64,000 nucleotides of DNA from Natronospirillum sp965602035 (lineage in GTDB: Bacteria; Pseudomonadota; Gammaproteobacteria; Pseudomonadales; Natronospirillaceae). Positions 43,449 to 51,888 of this stretch are shown here, one piece after another (the first letter of the stretch is position 1; every line of letters begins with the position of its first letter). The stretch spans positions 2,790,001-2,854,000 of the forward strand of contig OZ271919.1 in NCBI GenBank assembly GCA_965602035.1, in the 5' to 3' direction. Under the pieces are notes generated by a model. The model did not search any database, was not told the origin of the DNA, and worked only from the letters and a program-made list of their open reading frames with translations. The translations under genes were made by a program, and so were the position numbers.

Positions 43449-44431
43449 ATAAAAAACGCGCTCTGACCCTGGCGATTGAACGTTACGACCGTCATATTCC
43501 GTTCTTCGATGGTACGGTAACGCCGCCCGATGGGGTTGAGCTTGAAGTGTTCCAGGTGGGTCAGTCAGCAACGCTCCGTGACGGGAATGGCCGGCATGAG
43601 CGTATGCTGCACGACGGTGAGTTCGACGTTGCGGAGTTTTCGTTGTCGACATTCCTGATGGCCAAGGCTCGCGGCCTGCCGATTGCCGGGATTCCGATCT
43701 TCCCGCGCCGCTTGTTCAGCACCAGCCAGATGTGGGTGCACCCGGACTCCGACCTGCATCACCCGTCAGATCTCAGGGGCAGAAAAGTGGCAATTTCGGC
43801 CTTCCAGAATACGCTGGCGTTGTTGGCCAAAGGTGACCTCAAACGGGTATATGACACCCCCTGGGAAGACATTCACTGGTTGCTGAGCACGAAGGAAAAA
43901 GTGCCATTCGCCATGAAAGACGGGGTACGGGCAGATTATATCGGCGGTTCCCGGGAAGACATTGCGCGCCTGCTGGCGGACCGTGAAATAGACGCATTCT
44001 TTCTGCCGCATCCGCCGCATTCCATTGTGACCGGCAAGCTGCCCGGTCGCCGGCTGATGGCGGACTGCCCTGCTGAAGAACGCCGATACTTCGAAACGGT
44101 CGGCGACTTCCCCATCATGCACGTTGTGGCTATTCGACAGGAACTGGTGGACCGCGAGCCCGAAATAGCACGCGTCGTTTATGACCTGTTTGAACAGGCG
44201 AAAGCCCTGGCGGAAACCTATTATGAAGATCCCGCCTGGTCCCGGCTTGCATGGGGCCGGCATAATTTCGAGCAGGAGCGCCGTATCTTCGGCGGAGATC
44301 CATGGCAAAACGGCTTCAGAGCCAACCGCGAGACACTCGCGAGGTTCATCCACTACTCGGCAGATCAAGGGATGATCGACGCGGAGTATGATCCTGAGAC
44401 ACTGTTCGTATCGGACACTCTGACCACCTAG
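43445..44431 (+). CDS. 4,5-dihydroxyphthalate-decarboxylase-like protein (copy 1)
   Basis: A 328-aa protein with the type-2 periplasmic-binding fold but no signal peptide. It opens LTLAIERYDRHIPFFDGTV and has FDVAEFSLSTFLMAKARGLP, SDLRGRKVAISAFQNTLALL and FPIMHVVAIRQELVDREPEI, the arrangement of PhtD/Pht5. PhtD converts 4,5-dihydroxyphthalate to protocatechuate. No phthalate dioxygenase or dihydrodiol dehydrogenase set is present, so the substrate is likely different. It overlaps the OCD-like gene by 4 nt and is followed by an EamA transporter after 21 nt. Confidence 0.78.
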   Translation: MNKKRALTLAIERYDRHIPFFDGTVTPPDGVELEVFQVGQSATLRDGNGRHERMLHDGEFDVAEFSLSTFLMAKARGLPIAGIPIFPRRLFSTSQMWVHPDSDLHHPSDLRGRKVAISAFQNTLALLAKGDLKRVYDTPWEDIHWLLSTKEKVPFAMKDGVRADYIGGSREDIARLLADREIDAFFLPHPPHSIVTGKLPGRRLMADCPAEERRYFETVGDFPIMHVVAIRQELVDREPEIARVVYDLFEQAKALAETYYEDPAWSRLAWGRHNFEQERRIFGGDPWQNGFRANRETLARFIHYSADQGMIDAEYDPETLFVSDTLTT

Positions 44432-44452
44432 TTCAAAGGGACTTCGACCATC

Positions 44453-45421
44453 ATGCTGGGAGCAATCCTTGCGTTCATGAGCGCCTGTTTCCATGGCACC
44501 AACAATGCCAGCCTCAGGCGTGGAGTGCTTACCGGATCAGTGTCACAGGCACTGTCGTTTACCATTACGCTGGGTGTGCCCTTCTCGTTTCTGGCCGCCT
44601 GGATCAGTGGGCAACTATTCCAGTTTGGCGATCTGGGAGCACGCGGCGTACTGTTCGCCGGCTCCGCAGGCATTATGCAGTATGTCTGGGGCCGTTACTG
44701 GAATTACAGCGCCACCAAGCATCTCGGCTCGGTCGGAGCGGGGCCGATTCAGCAGTCTCAGATGTGGATTTCGGTGACGCTCGCCATTCTGCTGCTCGAC
44801 GAGTCACTGACTCCGCTCAAGCTCCTAGGGATGGGCTTTATTTTTGTCGCCCCGATGATCATCGCCCGGAGCCTGCGCCAGCGCAGGCTGCACAATGAGC
44901 GGCTACGAGCTGCACATTTTGCTCGACACGGGGCGGGCTCAACACCGGACGGCGTGCTGTTCGAGCCAAAAATCTGGGTGGGCTACGGCTGTGCCGTGCT
45001 CGCGGCCATTGGGTACGGCATTTCACCGGTCGTAGTGCGTGCCGGGCTGGGTGAAACCGGCCTCGGGCTGCTTGGCGGCATGATCGCCTACTGGACAGCC
45101 TTCGTAACGTTCTGGGCAATTTCTGTCATTGTCCCCGGACAGCTCCGGCATATTCGGCAAGTAAGCGCCCAGTCGCGCAAGTGGTATCTGTTTGCAGGTG
45201 TGATGACTTATTGCGGACAGACCTGTTATTTCGTGGCGCTGAGCATCGCCCCGGTGACGGTTGTTGCTCCCTTGTTCCAACTGTCGCTGATTGTACGAGT
45301 GATAGCAGGCTACATACTGAACCGGGAGCATGAAGTATTGACGCCCTTGTCCCTGCTGGCGGTTGCCCTTGCGTTCTGTGGCACGTTACTTATTTCTCTG
45401 GATCTGGCATTGGGGGCCTGA
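44453..45421 (+). CDS. EamA/DMT-family transporter (copy 1)
   Basis: A 322-aa protein with ten predicted segments in two five-helix repeats. The opening SACFHGTNNASLRRGVLTG and the second-half YGISPVVVRAGLGETGLGLL closely resemble the protein at 56904. EamA proteins export or import small metabolites. AGGGAC precedes the ATG. It is cotranscribed after the PhtD-like gene, as copy 2 is with a PhtD-like gene downstream. Confidence 0.88.
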   Translation: MLGAILAFMSACFHGTNNASLRRGVLTGSVSQALSFTITLGVPFSFLAAWISGQLFQFGDLGARGVLFAGSAGIMQYVWGRYWNYSATKHLGSVGAGPIQQSQMWISVTLAILLLDESLTPLKLLGMGFIFVAPMIIARSLRQRRLHNERLRAAHFARHGAGSTPDGVLFEPKIWVGYGCAVLAAIGYGISPVVVRAGLGETGLGLLGGMIAYWTAFVTFWAISVIVPGQLRHIRQVSAQSRKWYLFAGVMTYCGQTCYFVALSIAPVTVVAPLFQLSLIVRVIAGYILNREHEVLTPLSLLAVALAFCGTLLISLDLALGA

Positions 45422-45463
45422 TATGCGGTTGGCACTTTTTTTACAGGTTGAACAGGTGAGGTT

Positions 45464-46687
45464 TTGAGGGTCGGCAAGTGGTTCAGCGAGTACGGGTCGT
45501 GGGGCCTGCTGGGGCCGGCTCTGTTGCTTGGACTGGGCCGGGGGTTCATCGTGCCGGTACTGCCGATACTGGCGCGCGATGAATTCGGCATTCAGGCGGC
45601 CGGCGCGGCCATCATATTCATTGCCATATCGATCGGCACGGTGGCCTCTACACTGCCTACGGGCTACCTGGTAGACAAAATCGGACGCCGCAAGGTGCTG
45701 ATTGCCTCGCCGCTAACGGTCGCACTGTCCAGCGTGCTGATCATAACCGCGACACGATACGAGCTGCTTCTGGCTTATCTGGTCATCAATGGGTTCGGGT
45801 TGCAGATGTGGATGCTCACCCGGCTGGTCACTGTGGCCGACACCGGCAAACCACATCAACGCGGCCGTATGATTACGGGTATGTCCGGCGTTCAGCGCAC
45901 CGGGTTGTTGATCGGGCCGTTTATCGGCGGGCTTGCAGGGTCATTTTTTGACCTGCGCCTGCCTTTTGTGCTCTATGCCGTCGTATGTCTGGCGGCCGCG
46001 CTGGTCATGTATCGATACATTCCGGAATCGTCACCCACGCATGTGGGTGAAAAAAGCCTGCGCCCCGGCCGGGGAACGCCAAGACCCTCTCTGCGCGAAT
46101 TGCTGGTTCCGGGTGCCGTGCGCCTTTTCTGTGCTCAGTTTCTGTCCAATATCGCACACCGCGGTATGGCAGGGCAGGCGGGCCCGGCACTCATTCTGGC
46201 TGCCTACGCCTACAACCTCTCGGCCGCTGCACTCGGTACGATCAGCCTGATCGTGGGCGTCGTCACGGTACCGGTGACCTTTCTGAATGGCTTCATCATG
46301 GACCGGTTCGGGCGCAAACGGGCTTATGTACCGGGGGCGATTGTGCTGGCTGCCTGTCTGGCCGGCTTCGCCGGCTCCGCAGCGTTCGGTTGGCCATTGT
46401 GGGTCTTTGTCGCGCTGTTCGCGGTGGGCAATGTAGCGTTGGCGTTCATGGCGGGTACCCTGCAGACCATGAATTCTGACATTGCGCCCGAGATGCACCG
46501 TGGCCGGTTTATCGGCCTGTCCCGGTTGATCGCTGCCAGCGGAGGCCTTACAACGCCCATCATGTATTCAGCCGCGCTGGCATTGCTGGTGGCACCGGGT
46601 GGCTACGTTGTCGGGTTCGGGCTGATGGCGGCTGCGGCTCTGGGTGCGTCGCACCTGATACAGCGGACGATTACACGGTCCCCCTGA
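45464..46687 (+). CDS. MFS transporter, paralogue 3
   Basis: A 407-aa carrier starting at TTG 45464, supported by the GGTGAGG upstream. The subfamily blocks are GLGRGFIVPVLPILARDEFG, PTGYLVDKIGRRKVLIASPL, ADTGKPHQRGRMITGMSGVQ, AYAYNLSAAALGTISLIVGV and DRFGRKR. It is more similar to paralogue 2 than to paralogue 1 by eye. Last gene of the OCD-PhtD-EamA-MFS unit (42 nt after EamA). Confidence 0.9.
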   Translation: MRVGKWFSEYGSWGLLGPALLLGLGRGFIVPVLPILARDEFGIQAAGAAIIFIAISIGTVASTLPTGYLVDKIGRRKVLIASPLTVALSSVLIITATRYELLLAYLVINGFGLQMWMLTRLVTVADTGKPHQRGRMITGMSGVQRTGLLIGPFIGGLAGSFFDLRLPFVLYAVVCLAAALVMYRYIPESSPTHVGEKSLRPGRGTPRPSLRELLVPGAVRLFCAQFLSNIAHRGMAGQAGPALILAAYAYNLSAAALGTISLIVGVVTVPVTFLNGFIMDRFGRKRAYVPGAIVLAACLAGFAGSAAFGWPLWVFVALFAVGNVALAFMAGTLQTMNSDIAPEMHRGRFIGLSRLIAASGGLTTPIMYSAALALLVAPGGYVVGFGLMAAAALGASHLIQRTITRSP

Positions 46688-46725
46688 ACAATCACCCGGG
46701 GTTACGCTGATATCTCCGCCCGATG

Positions 46726-46738
46726 TGTCACTGTGACA
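46726..46738. terminator. short palindrome between convergent MFS and RidA genes
   Basis: TGTCAC T GTGACA, directly after the RidA-like stop. It may fold in either transcript, but it is short and lacks a T-run. Confidence 0.25.
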
Positions 46739-47422
46739 TCAACGCGGGGCGAACAACTCGATTTCCAGGTGCTTGTTCGTGCTGGCAAGGCCGTCGACCT
46801 CGTAGTGGGTGACGTAGATCGACGACAGGTCGCACTCATTGGCAAGCATCTTGAGCACCATTGTCAGGTCAATGTTCTGACTGCGCTCCCGAAATATCTG
46901 TAACTGCGACACATGCTGCCACGTCAGGCCACACTCCCTGAGCGCCTGATTCAGCAGCCGTATATTGGCCTCGCATTGATCCTCATGAGTGGCGCCGACC
47001 TCGGCCATACCTGACATGAAGAGGCCTTCTTTTTGCTCCAGGTAATGCGGGTATCGCCGCGGTGGGTCGAACTCGACGATTCGCCGTCCTCTGGGTTTAA
47101 TGTCCGAGCAAATCAGTGCCTCTGCCCTCACGTCGCCATTGCCCTGAAAAACAGCGCCGTCGATAAAGCTCGATGTCGCAATTCGAAAGTTGTCGTCAAT
47201 CATCTCCCGTCGAATGGCGCGCACCTCTTCATTCATGGACCGTGAACGCACCCAGAAGCGAACGAACACCAGGTCAGACAGGCCGCCGCCGAGCTGTTCG
47301 CATTGTTGATGGATTGCCGTCAGCACATCGCGGGTCTGGTCGGCAGGGGAGCCGGACTGACCTTCGGCGATCAGCTCCAGTGTGTTCAGGTTTCTGAACC
47401 GATGACTTTTCATTGCGACCAT
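46739..47422 (-). CDS. tandem RidA (YjgF/YER057c) protein
   Basis: About 227 aa in two RidA-like halves: residues 10-110 (LNTLELIAEGQSGSPADQTR and DLVFVRFWVRSRS) and about 120-227 (GLFMSGMAEVGATHEDQCEA and TWQHVSQLQIFRE). The start at 47422 (MVAMKSHRF) follows AGGAAG; an upstream ATG at 47440 has no site. Usual RidA proteins are about 130 aa trimers that hydrolyse enamine/imine intermediates. The canonical Arg of active RidA is not evident in either half, so activity is doubtful. It lies downstream of the TctA-B fusion by 64 nt on the same strand. Confidence 0.8.
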   Translation of the reverse strand: MVAMKSHRFRNLNTLELIAEGQSGSPADQTRDVLTAIHQQCEQLGGGLSDLVFVRFWVRSRSMNEEVRAIRREMIDDNFRIATSSFIDGAVFQGNGDVRAEALICSDIKPRGRRIVEFDPPRRYPHYLEQKEGLFMSGMAEVGATHEDQCEANIRLLNQALRECGLTWQHVSQLQIFRERSQNIDLTMVLKMLANECDLSSIYVTHYEVDGLASTNKHLEIELFAPR

Positions 47423-47466
47423 AATTTCTTCCTGAGGCAACCAAATGGGTTCTTTGAATCGACGGG

Positions 47467-47486
47467 GCGGGCAGGACTCCGCCCGC
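47467..47486 (-). terminator. hairpin after the TctA-B fusion gene
   Basis: GCGGGC (47467-47472) pairs with GCCCGC (47481-47486) directly after the fusion-gene stop. No T-run follows, so it is probably a processing hairpin ahead of the RidA gene. Confidence 0.35.
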
Positions 47487-49556
47487 TCAGAGCGATGGGA
47501 TTACCCGTAATACCGGCCACAGATCGCCCGCCAGGGTATGAGGCCAGGGTAACGACATGATCTGGTCAAACACCAGATAGACAAACAGCGTCAGCACCAG
47601 CCCGTAGATGGCCGCCAGACGCAGGGGCTCCCGGCGCTCGAGGTACATATAGGCCACGGTAAACAGCGGAATGGTCGGGATCAGGCCGATTACGGCCATG
47701 GACCCGATAAACCCGATTATCCAACCCAGAAACAGTGATGCACGCCAGCATTGCGTGCCCAGGCTCAGCCCCTCATAACCACTGGTGGAATCCATATGCT
47801 GGCGGCTGTGTTCATTGACCGTGACCTCCGGCTCACCGGCAGCGATCCGCCGGTTCGCGCGAAACAGTTTCACCAGGTAACTGATGACGACGATGATTAT
47901 GGCGGTAATGCCGATGATGACGGCGCCAATCCGGGCCTGGGGCCGCCAGAGTGTGGTCTCGTAAAGGGCGTAAACCAGAAGCACGGCTAGCGCCAGATAA
48001 AACAGGTCTGAGAAGCGGAATACCGGTTTGCCGAAGCTTCGGACCATGCTGCTGATGCCGCCCTCGGCACGCACTGACTGCATAAAGGCACGGATCAGAA
48101 TCATGAAGGTCAATGCAAACGCGCCTATCACGACCGGCCGGCCCATCCAGTCAATCCCGTAGCGGCGAACTGAAATGTAGAGGTATTGCTCGACAATACT
48201 GCCGAGCACAAAGCCCAGTACCAGAGGCGGTCGGGGCCATTTCATCTGTTTCATCAACCAGCCGATGACACCAAACAGCAGCAGTGTATAAATGTCGCCC
48301 CAGGCGCGGTTGGCCTGATAGGCACCGATGTACATGATGACCAGCACCGCCGGCACGATAAGCGTGTAGCGAAGGGTCGCAATCTTGGCGAACTGGCCGC
48401 TGAACGCAAAGCACAGCCCGGCCCCCACAATGTTCGCAATGGCGACGCTCCAGACCATGGAATAGGTCAGCTCGATATTCTCGGTGAGCATTCTCGGGCC
48501 CGGTGTGATGCCCTGGATCATGAACGCGCCCAGCAGAATGGCCATGGCGGCACTGCCGGGAACGCCAAATGCGATGGTGGGCAGCAAGGCCCCGGACTCT
48601 TTCGCATTGTTCGCGCTCTCCGGTGCAATCACACCGCGGATATCACCCTGTCCGAACGTATCTTTTGCGCCTTTCAAGGTGTTCAATGCATATCCGTAGG
48701 CGAACCAGTCAACAACTGCCGAGCCCAGACCGGGAATGGCACCGACGGCCGACCCCAATGCGCCGCACCGCAGCACCAGTGTCCAGTTTCGAAGCGTGTC
48801 CCGGGCGCCGGCGATCATGCCGGTCCGGGTATCGAATTTCGAATGGGACACGATGGCGCTGCGTTTTACCGCCAGGTCACAGAGTTCCGGGATGGCAAAC
48901 ACGCCCAGCACCATGGGCACGAGCGGGAGACCTTCCCACAAATAGAAGCTGTCCAGCGTCCAGCGTTGCTGACCCGTCTGACTGTCGACGCCGATCATGG
49001 CGAGCATGATCCCGATACAGGCCGCAATGAGCCCTTTCAGAGGAGCGTTCCCGGAGAGTGTTGCAATCAGGGACAGGCCGAAAACGGCCAGCGCCAGAAG
49101 CTCGGGTGAACCGAGGTAGAGAATGACCGGGCGCAACAACGGCACGGAGACTGCCAGCAAGAACGCGCCAAAAAGACCGCCGATCAGTGAAGCAGTATAG
49201 GCCGCTGCCAGTGCGCGGCCGGCCTCGCCTTTTTTGGTCAATGGGTAGCCGTCAAGCACGGTTGCCTGGGAACCGGCGGACCCCGGCACGCCAAACAGCA
49301 CGGAGGGTATCGTGTCACTGGTCGCTGTTACCGCGGCTAGCCCAAGTAGAATGGCGATGGCTGCGTAGGCGTCCATGGAATAGGTGAACGGCAACAACAG
49401 TGCCAGCCCGACGATACCACCGATGCCGGGGAGTATCCCGAGGACAAGGCCGATGAGAACGCCGGTTACCAGAAACACCAGCCGCAGTGGATCGGTAATA
49501 TTCGCCAGCGCGGAACCGGCGGCGTCCAGATACATCATGAAATCCATTGACGACAT
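47487..49556 (-). CDS. fused TctA-TctB tripartite tricarboxylate transporter permease
   Basis: A 689-aa membrane protein. Residues about 1-500 form TctA (LGILPGIGGIVGLALLLPFT, PGSAGSQATVLDGYPLTKKG, AIPGLGSAVVDWFAYGYALN, APESANNAKESGALLPTIAF). Residues about 515-689 resemble TctB: four hydrophobic segments, as in the separate TctB at 8976, after a short hydrophilic stretch. TctA and TctB are normally separate chains of about 500 and 150-170 aa. The frame is continuous, so the fusion is real in this assembly. It sits between the SDR (downstream stop at 49579) and the RidA gene; TctC at 51889 lies in the same minus-strand run. Confidence 0.88.
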   Translation of the reverse strand: MSSMDFMMYLDAAGSALANITDPLRLVFLVTGVLIGLVLGILPGIGGIVGLALLLPFTYSMDAYAAIAILLGLAAVTATSDTIPSVLFGVPGSAGSQATVLDGYPLTKKGEAGRALAAAYTASLIGGLFGAFLLAVSVPLLRPVILYLGSPELLALAVFGLSLIATLSGNAPLKGLIAACIGIMLAMIGVDSQTGQQRWTLDSFYLWEGLPLVPMVLGVFAIPELCDLAVKRSAIVSHSKFDTRTGMIAGARDTLRNWTLVLRCGALGSAVGAIPGLGSAVVDWFAYGYALNTLKGAKDTFGQGDIRGVIAPESANNAKESGALLPTIAFGVPGSAAMAILLGAFMIQGITPGPRMLTENIELTYSMVWSVAIANIVGAGLCFAFSGQFAKIATLRYTLIVPAVLVIMYIGAYQANRAWGDIYTLLLFGVIGWLMKQMKWPRPPLVLGFVLGSIVEQYLYISVRRYGIDWMGRPVVIGAFALTFMILIRAFMQSVRAEGGISSMVRSFGKPVFRFSDLFYLALAVLLVYALYETTLWRPQARIGAVIIGITAIIIVVISYLVKLFRANRRIAAGEPEVTVNEHSRQHMDSTSGYEGLSLGTQCWRASLFLGWIIGFIGSMAVIGLIPTIPLFTVAYMYLERREPLRLAAIYGLVLTLFVYLVFDQIMSLPWPHTLAGDLWPVLRVIPSL

Positions 49557-49578
49557 CCCAGGTAGTGGTTGTTCAGGG

Positions 49579-50340
49579 TCAGGGAACCATTTGCGCGCCG
49601 CCGTTTACCACGACACACTGACCGGTCATATACGAAGCTTCCCGGCTGCACAGGAACCTGACAATGCCGGCGATATCTTCCGGTTGACCGATCCGGCCCA
49701 GCGGAATTCTGCTGCCCCGCGCTCTCAGTTCTTCCAGGGTGGAATCCTCAAGCGGTTGTGCGGTCTCGGTGACGCCGGGTATCACCCCGTTGCAGCGGAT
49801 GTTGTGTGGCGCCAGCTCCAGCGCTGAGGACTTTGTGAACGACACGATGCCGGCCTTTGATGCAGCGTAGTGTGCGCCTCGCGGTGTGCCCTGCAAGGCA
49901 CGGCCTGAGGCCATGTTTACAATGCATCCGCGTTTTTGCTGCACCATGCCGCGGGCAAACACCTGAGTACAGAACACGGTGCCCAGCAGATTGATATTCA
50001 ATACGGACCGCCATATGTCAGGCGTGACGTCGAGCAGGGCCGCTCTGGGGAAAATGCCGGCGTTGTTCACCAGCCCCTGAACAGGCCCATGGTCGGCAAG
50101 TACCCGTTCTGCTGTCGCGAATATCTGATCCGTGTCACCGAGATCAACGGTCCAATGCGAGGCCGATACCCCCATGCGCTCGCATTGGGCCGCCGTCTCG
50201 CGGCAGCCCTCGCCATGTATATCCCAAAGCACCAGATTCATACCCTCTGACGCCAGCACATGCGCAACCGCCCGCCCGATGCCCTGTGCGGCACCGGTTA
50301 CTACCACTGTATCGCCTTGCTCCAGAGTACCCATGATCAT
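49579..50340 (-). CDS. short-chain dehydrogenase/reductase (copy 1)
   Basis: A 253-aa SDR. Cofactor motif VVTGAAQGIGRAVAHVL, the NNAG block LVNNAGIFPRAALL, the catalytic YxxxK in HYAASKAGIV and the Ser before it in NMASGRALQG. It overlaps the upstream dienelactone-hydrolase-like gene by 4 nt (ATGA), so these two are translationally coupled. The substrate is unknown. Confidence 0.92.
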   Translation of the reverse strand: MIMGTLEQGDTVVVTGAAQGIGRAVAHVLASEGMNLVLWDIHGEGCRETAAQCERMGVSASHWTVDLGDTDQIFATAERVLADHGPVQGLVNNAGIFPRAALLDVTPDIWRSVLNINLLGTVFCTQVFARGMVQQKRGCIVNMASGRALQGTPRGAHYAASKAGIVSFTKSSALELAPHNIRCNGVIPGVTETAQPLEDSTLEELRARGSRIPLGRIGQPEDIAGIVRFLCSREASYMTGQCVVVNGGAQMVP

Positions 50341-51149
50341 TCCAGGCGCACGTTCTTGGAAAAATCATAGTCGGCAGGAATGTCGGCGTTGAAACGCCAA
50401 CGCGTGTCGTCGCCGGCAGTGAAGATATTTTTCAGGGTACGCTCCAGAAACGCCTGCTGGGCGGCCCACCCGGCTTCGGCCTGTTGCTTGCGGTACCGCC
50501 CGGGCATCGTATCGTTCAGCCAGCCATGCGGTGCGCCGGAATAAATATTCAGGTCGTAGGTTTTCAGGCTGGCCTCAAACGCATTGCGCAACCGGCAGAC
50601 ATCCTCAACCGAAATAATATGATCGGCCGAGCCGAAGGCGCCGAATATCGGGCAGTCAACCCGAGCGATCAGGTCTTCCAGTGCCTCGGGTTGCGCGTCT
50701 TTCACAGCCCATTCCCGCTTTGACGCCGCGCCATACCAGATTACAACGGCGGCCACATCGTCACGATGCGCGGCATATACGAGCGGGTGGCGCCCGGTCT
50801 GGCAATAGCCGGCTACCGCAATTTTTTCGTTGTAGACTTCTTGGCGTTCGCGCAGCCAGGCCATGGCAACATCCATGAGCTCCACCGACTCGGGGTCGGT
50901 CAGGTCGTATCGGGAGTTGCCGGCGTTCAGCGCTTCCTTGTCATCGTGGTGGAAGAAAAAATCCGGCGCGATCGTGGCATAGCCATCGGTTGCGCAACGA
51001 ACGGCCTGGTCTTTCGTATGCTGAACGAGCCCATAGCGTTCATGCATCAGGATCACAGCGGGCACAGGGCCGCTCTGCTCCGGGTAGGCATAGAATGCCG
51101 GCATGCCGTTCGGCAGGGTGACTTCTTCGGTGGCGACGGATACAGCCAT
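50337..51149 (-). CDS. dienelactone hydrolase family protein (copy 2)
   Basis: A 270-aa alpha/beta hydrolase with nucleophile motif GYCQTGRH (catalytic Cys) and an Asp/His pair in FGSADHIISVEDV and APHGWLND. The glutamine-threonine in place of LGG after the Cys differs from the copy at 38560. AGGACC precedes the ATG. It is coupled to the SDR downstream and 31 nt after the isochorismatase-family gene. Confidence 0.88.
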   Translation of the reverse strand: MAVSVATEEVTLPNGMPAFYAYPEQSGPVPAVILMHERYGLVQHTKDQAVRCATDGYATIAPDFFFHHDDKEALNAGNSRYDLTDPESVELMDVAMAWLRERQEVYNEKIAVAGYCQTGRHPLVYAAHRDDVAAVVIWYGAASKREWAVKDAQPEALEDLIARVDCPIFGAFGSADHIISVEDVCRLRNAFEASLKTYDLNIYSGAPHGWLNDTMPGRYRKQQAEAGWAAQQAFLERTLKNIFTAGDDTRWRFNADIPADYDFSKNVRLE

Positions 51150-51180
51150 GGGTCTGGTCCTTAATTAACGGGTTGGTAAC

Positions 51181-51813
51181 TCAAGAGTGATTGTTCAGCA
51201 TTGCGGCCACTGCATCAGACTGCCTGACCCGACTCATGCGCGGGAATATCCTTTTCATGAGCTGGTCATGGTTGTCGGTTTCCTGCGATGAACAGGCGTC
51301 CGGCACGATCACCAGGTTGTAATCGAGATCACGCGCGGAATAGGCAGTGCTGGCCACTCCGACGTCTGTAGAGCCGCCGGCAAGAATGATGGTATCGATG
51401 CCGCGTGTGCGCAGGGCCAGGTCGAGATACGTCTGGAAGAAGGCGCTCCAACGGTATTTGGGAATCATATAGTCTGTTTCCCGGGGCGCGAGTTCATCGA
51501 TGACCGCGGCTTCCCACGAGCCACCGGACACCACGGGTTTGACTTCCGGCTTCTGGTCAACGGGCAATGGGTTGAGGCGGTTGTCGGTATCGCGAATCGT
51601 ATGGGCACTGGTGGCATTGTCGGCGCGATGGTTGGCGGCGGCGTATGCGACCATCATGTCGTGCTTTCGAGCGGCTTCCAGGAGTGTCTGCGCTGCTTTG
51701 ATAACGGGTACATAACGGTCAATGGGTTTGCCCTGATTCTTCTTGATGTGGCCGTTCAGCATGTCGAAAAACAATAACGCGGTAGTCTTCGGGTTCAGGC
51801 TTTCTGTGGTCAT
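51181..51813 (-). CDS. isochorismatase-family hydrolase (copy 2), Gly at the Cys position
   Basis: A 210-aa protein closely resembling the one at 16889. The catalytic Asp is D17 (LLFFDMLNGH), the Lys K119 (MIPKYRWSAF) and the Cys position is Gly (about G152, GGSTDVGVASTA). Weak Shine-Dalgarno. It lies between tctC and the dienelactone-hydrolase-like gene in one minus-strand run, so it probably acts on the carboxylate imported by the TTT system or a product of it. Confidence 0.86.
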   Translation of the reverse strand: MTTESLNPKTTALLFFDMLNGHIKKNQGKPIDRYVPVIKAAQTLLEAARKHDMMVAYAAANHRADNATSAHTIRDTDNRLNPLPVDQKPEVKPVVSGGSWEAAVIDELAPRETDYMIPKYRWSAFFQTYLDLALRTRGIDTIILAGGSTDVGVASTAYSARDLDYNLVIVPDACSSQETDNHDQLMKRIFPRMSRVRQSDAVAAMLNNHS

Positions 51814-51852
51814 TCGTTCAACTCTGATGGAATGGGTGGAGACAAAACGGGC

Positions 51853-51870
51853 CGGGCCCGCCAGGGCCCG
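51853..51870 (-). terminator. hairpin after tctC, possible partial terminator
   Basis: CGGGCCC (51853-51859) pairs with GGGCCCG (51864-51870) around a 4-nt loop; on the minus strand GTTTTG follows after a few bases. Since the isochorismatase-family gene follows, it may be a partial terminator. Confidence 0.55.
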
Positions 51871-51888
51871 ACCAAAAAAGAGCGACCG

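Noticed and set aside
42414..43652. 412-codon minus-strand frame
   Set aside because: Shadow of the second OCD-like gene, whose Rossmann motif and translational coupling to the PhtD-like gene establish the plus strand.
48186..49109. 307-codon plus-strand frame inside the TctA-B fusion
   Set aside because: Glutamine/histidine-rich translation typical of antisense to membrane-protein coding sequence; no domain.
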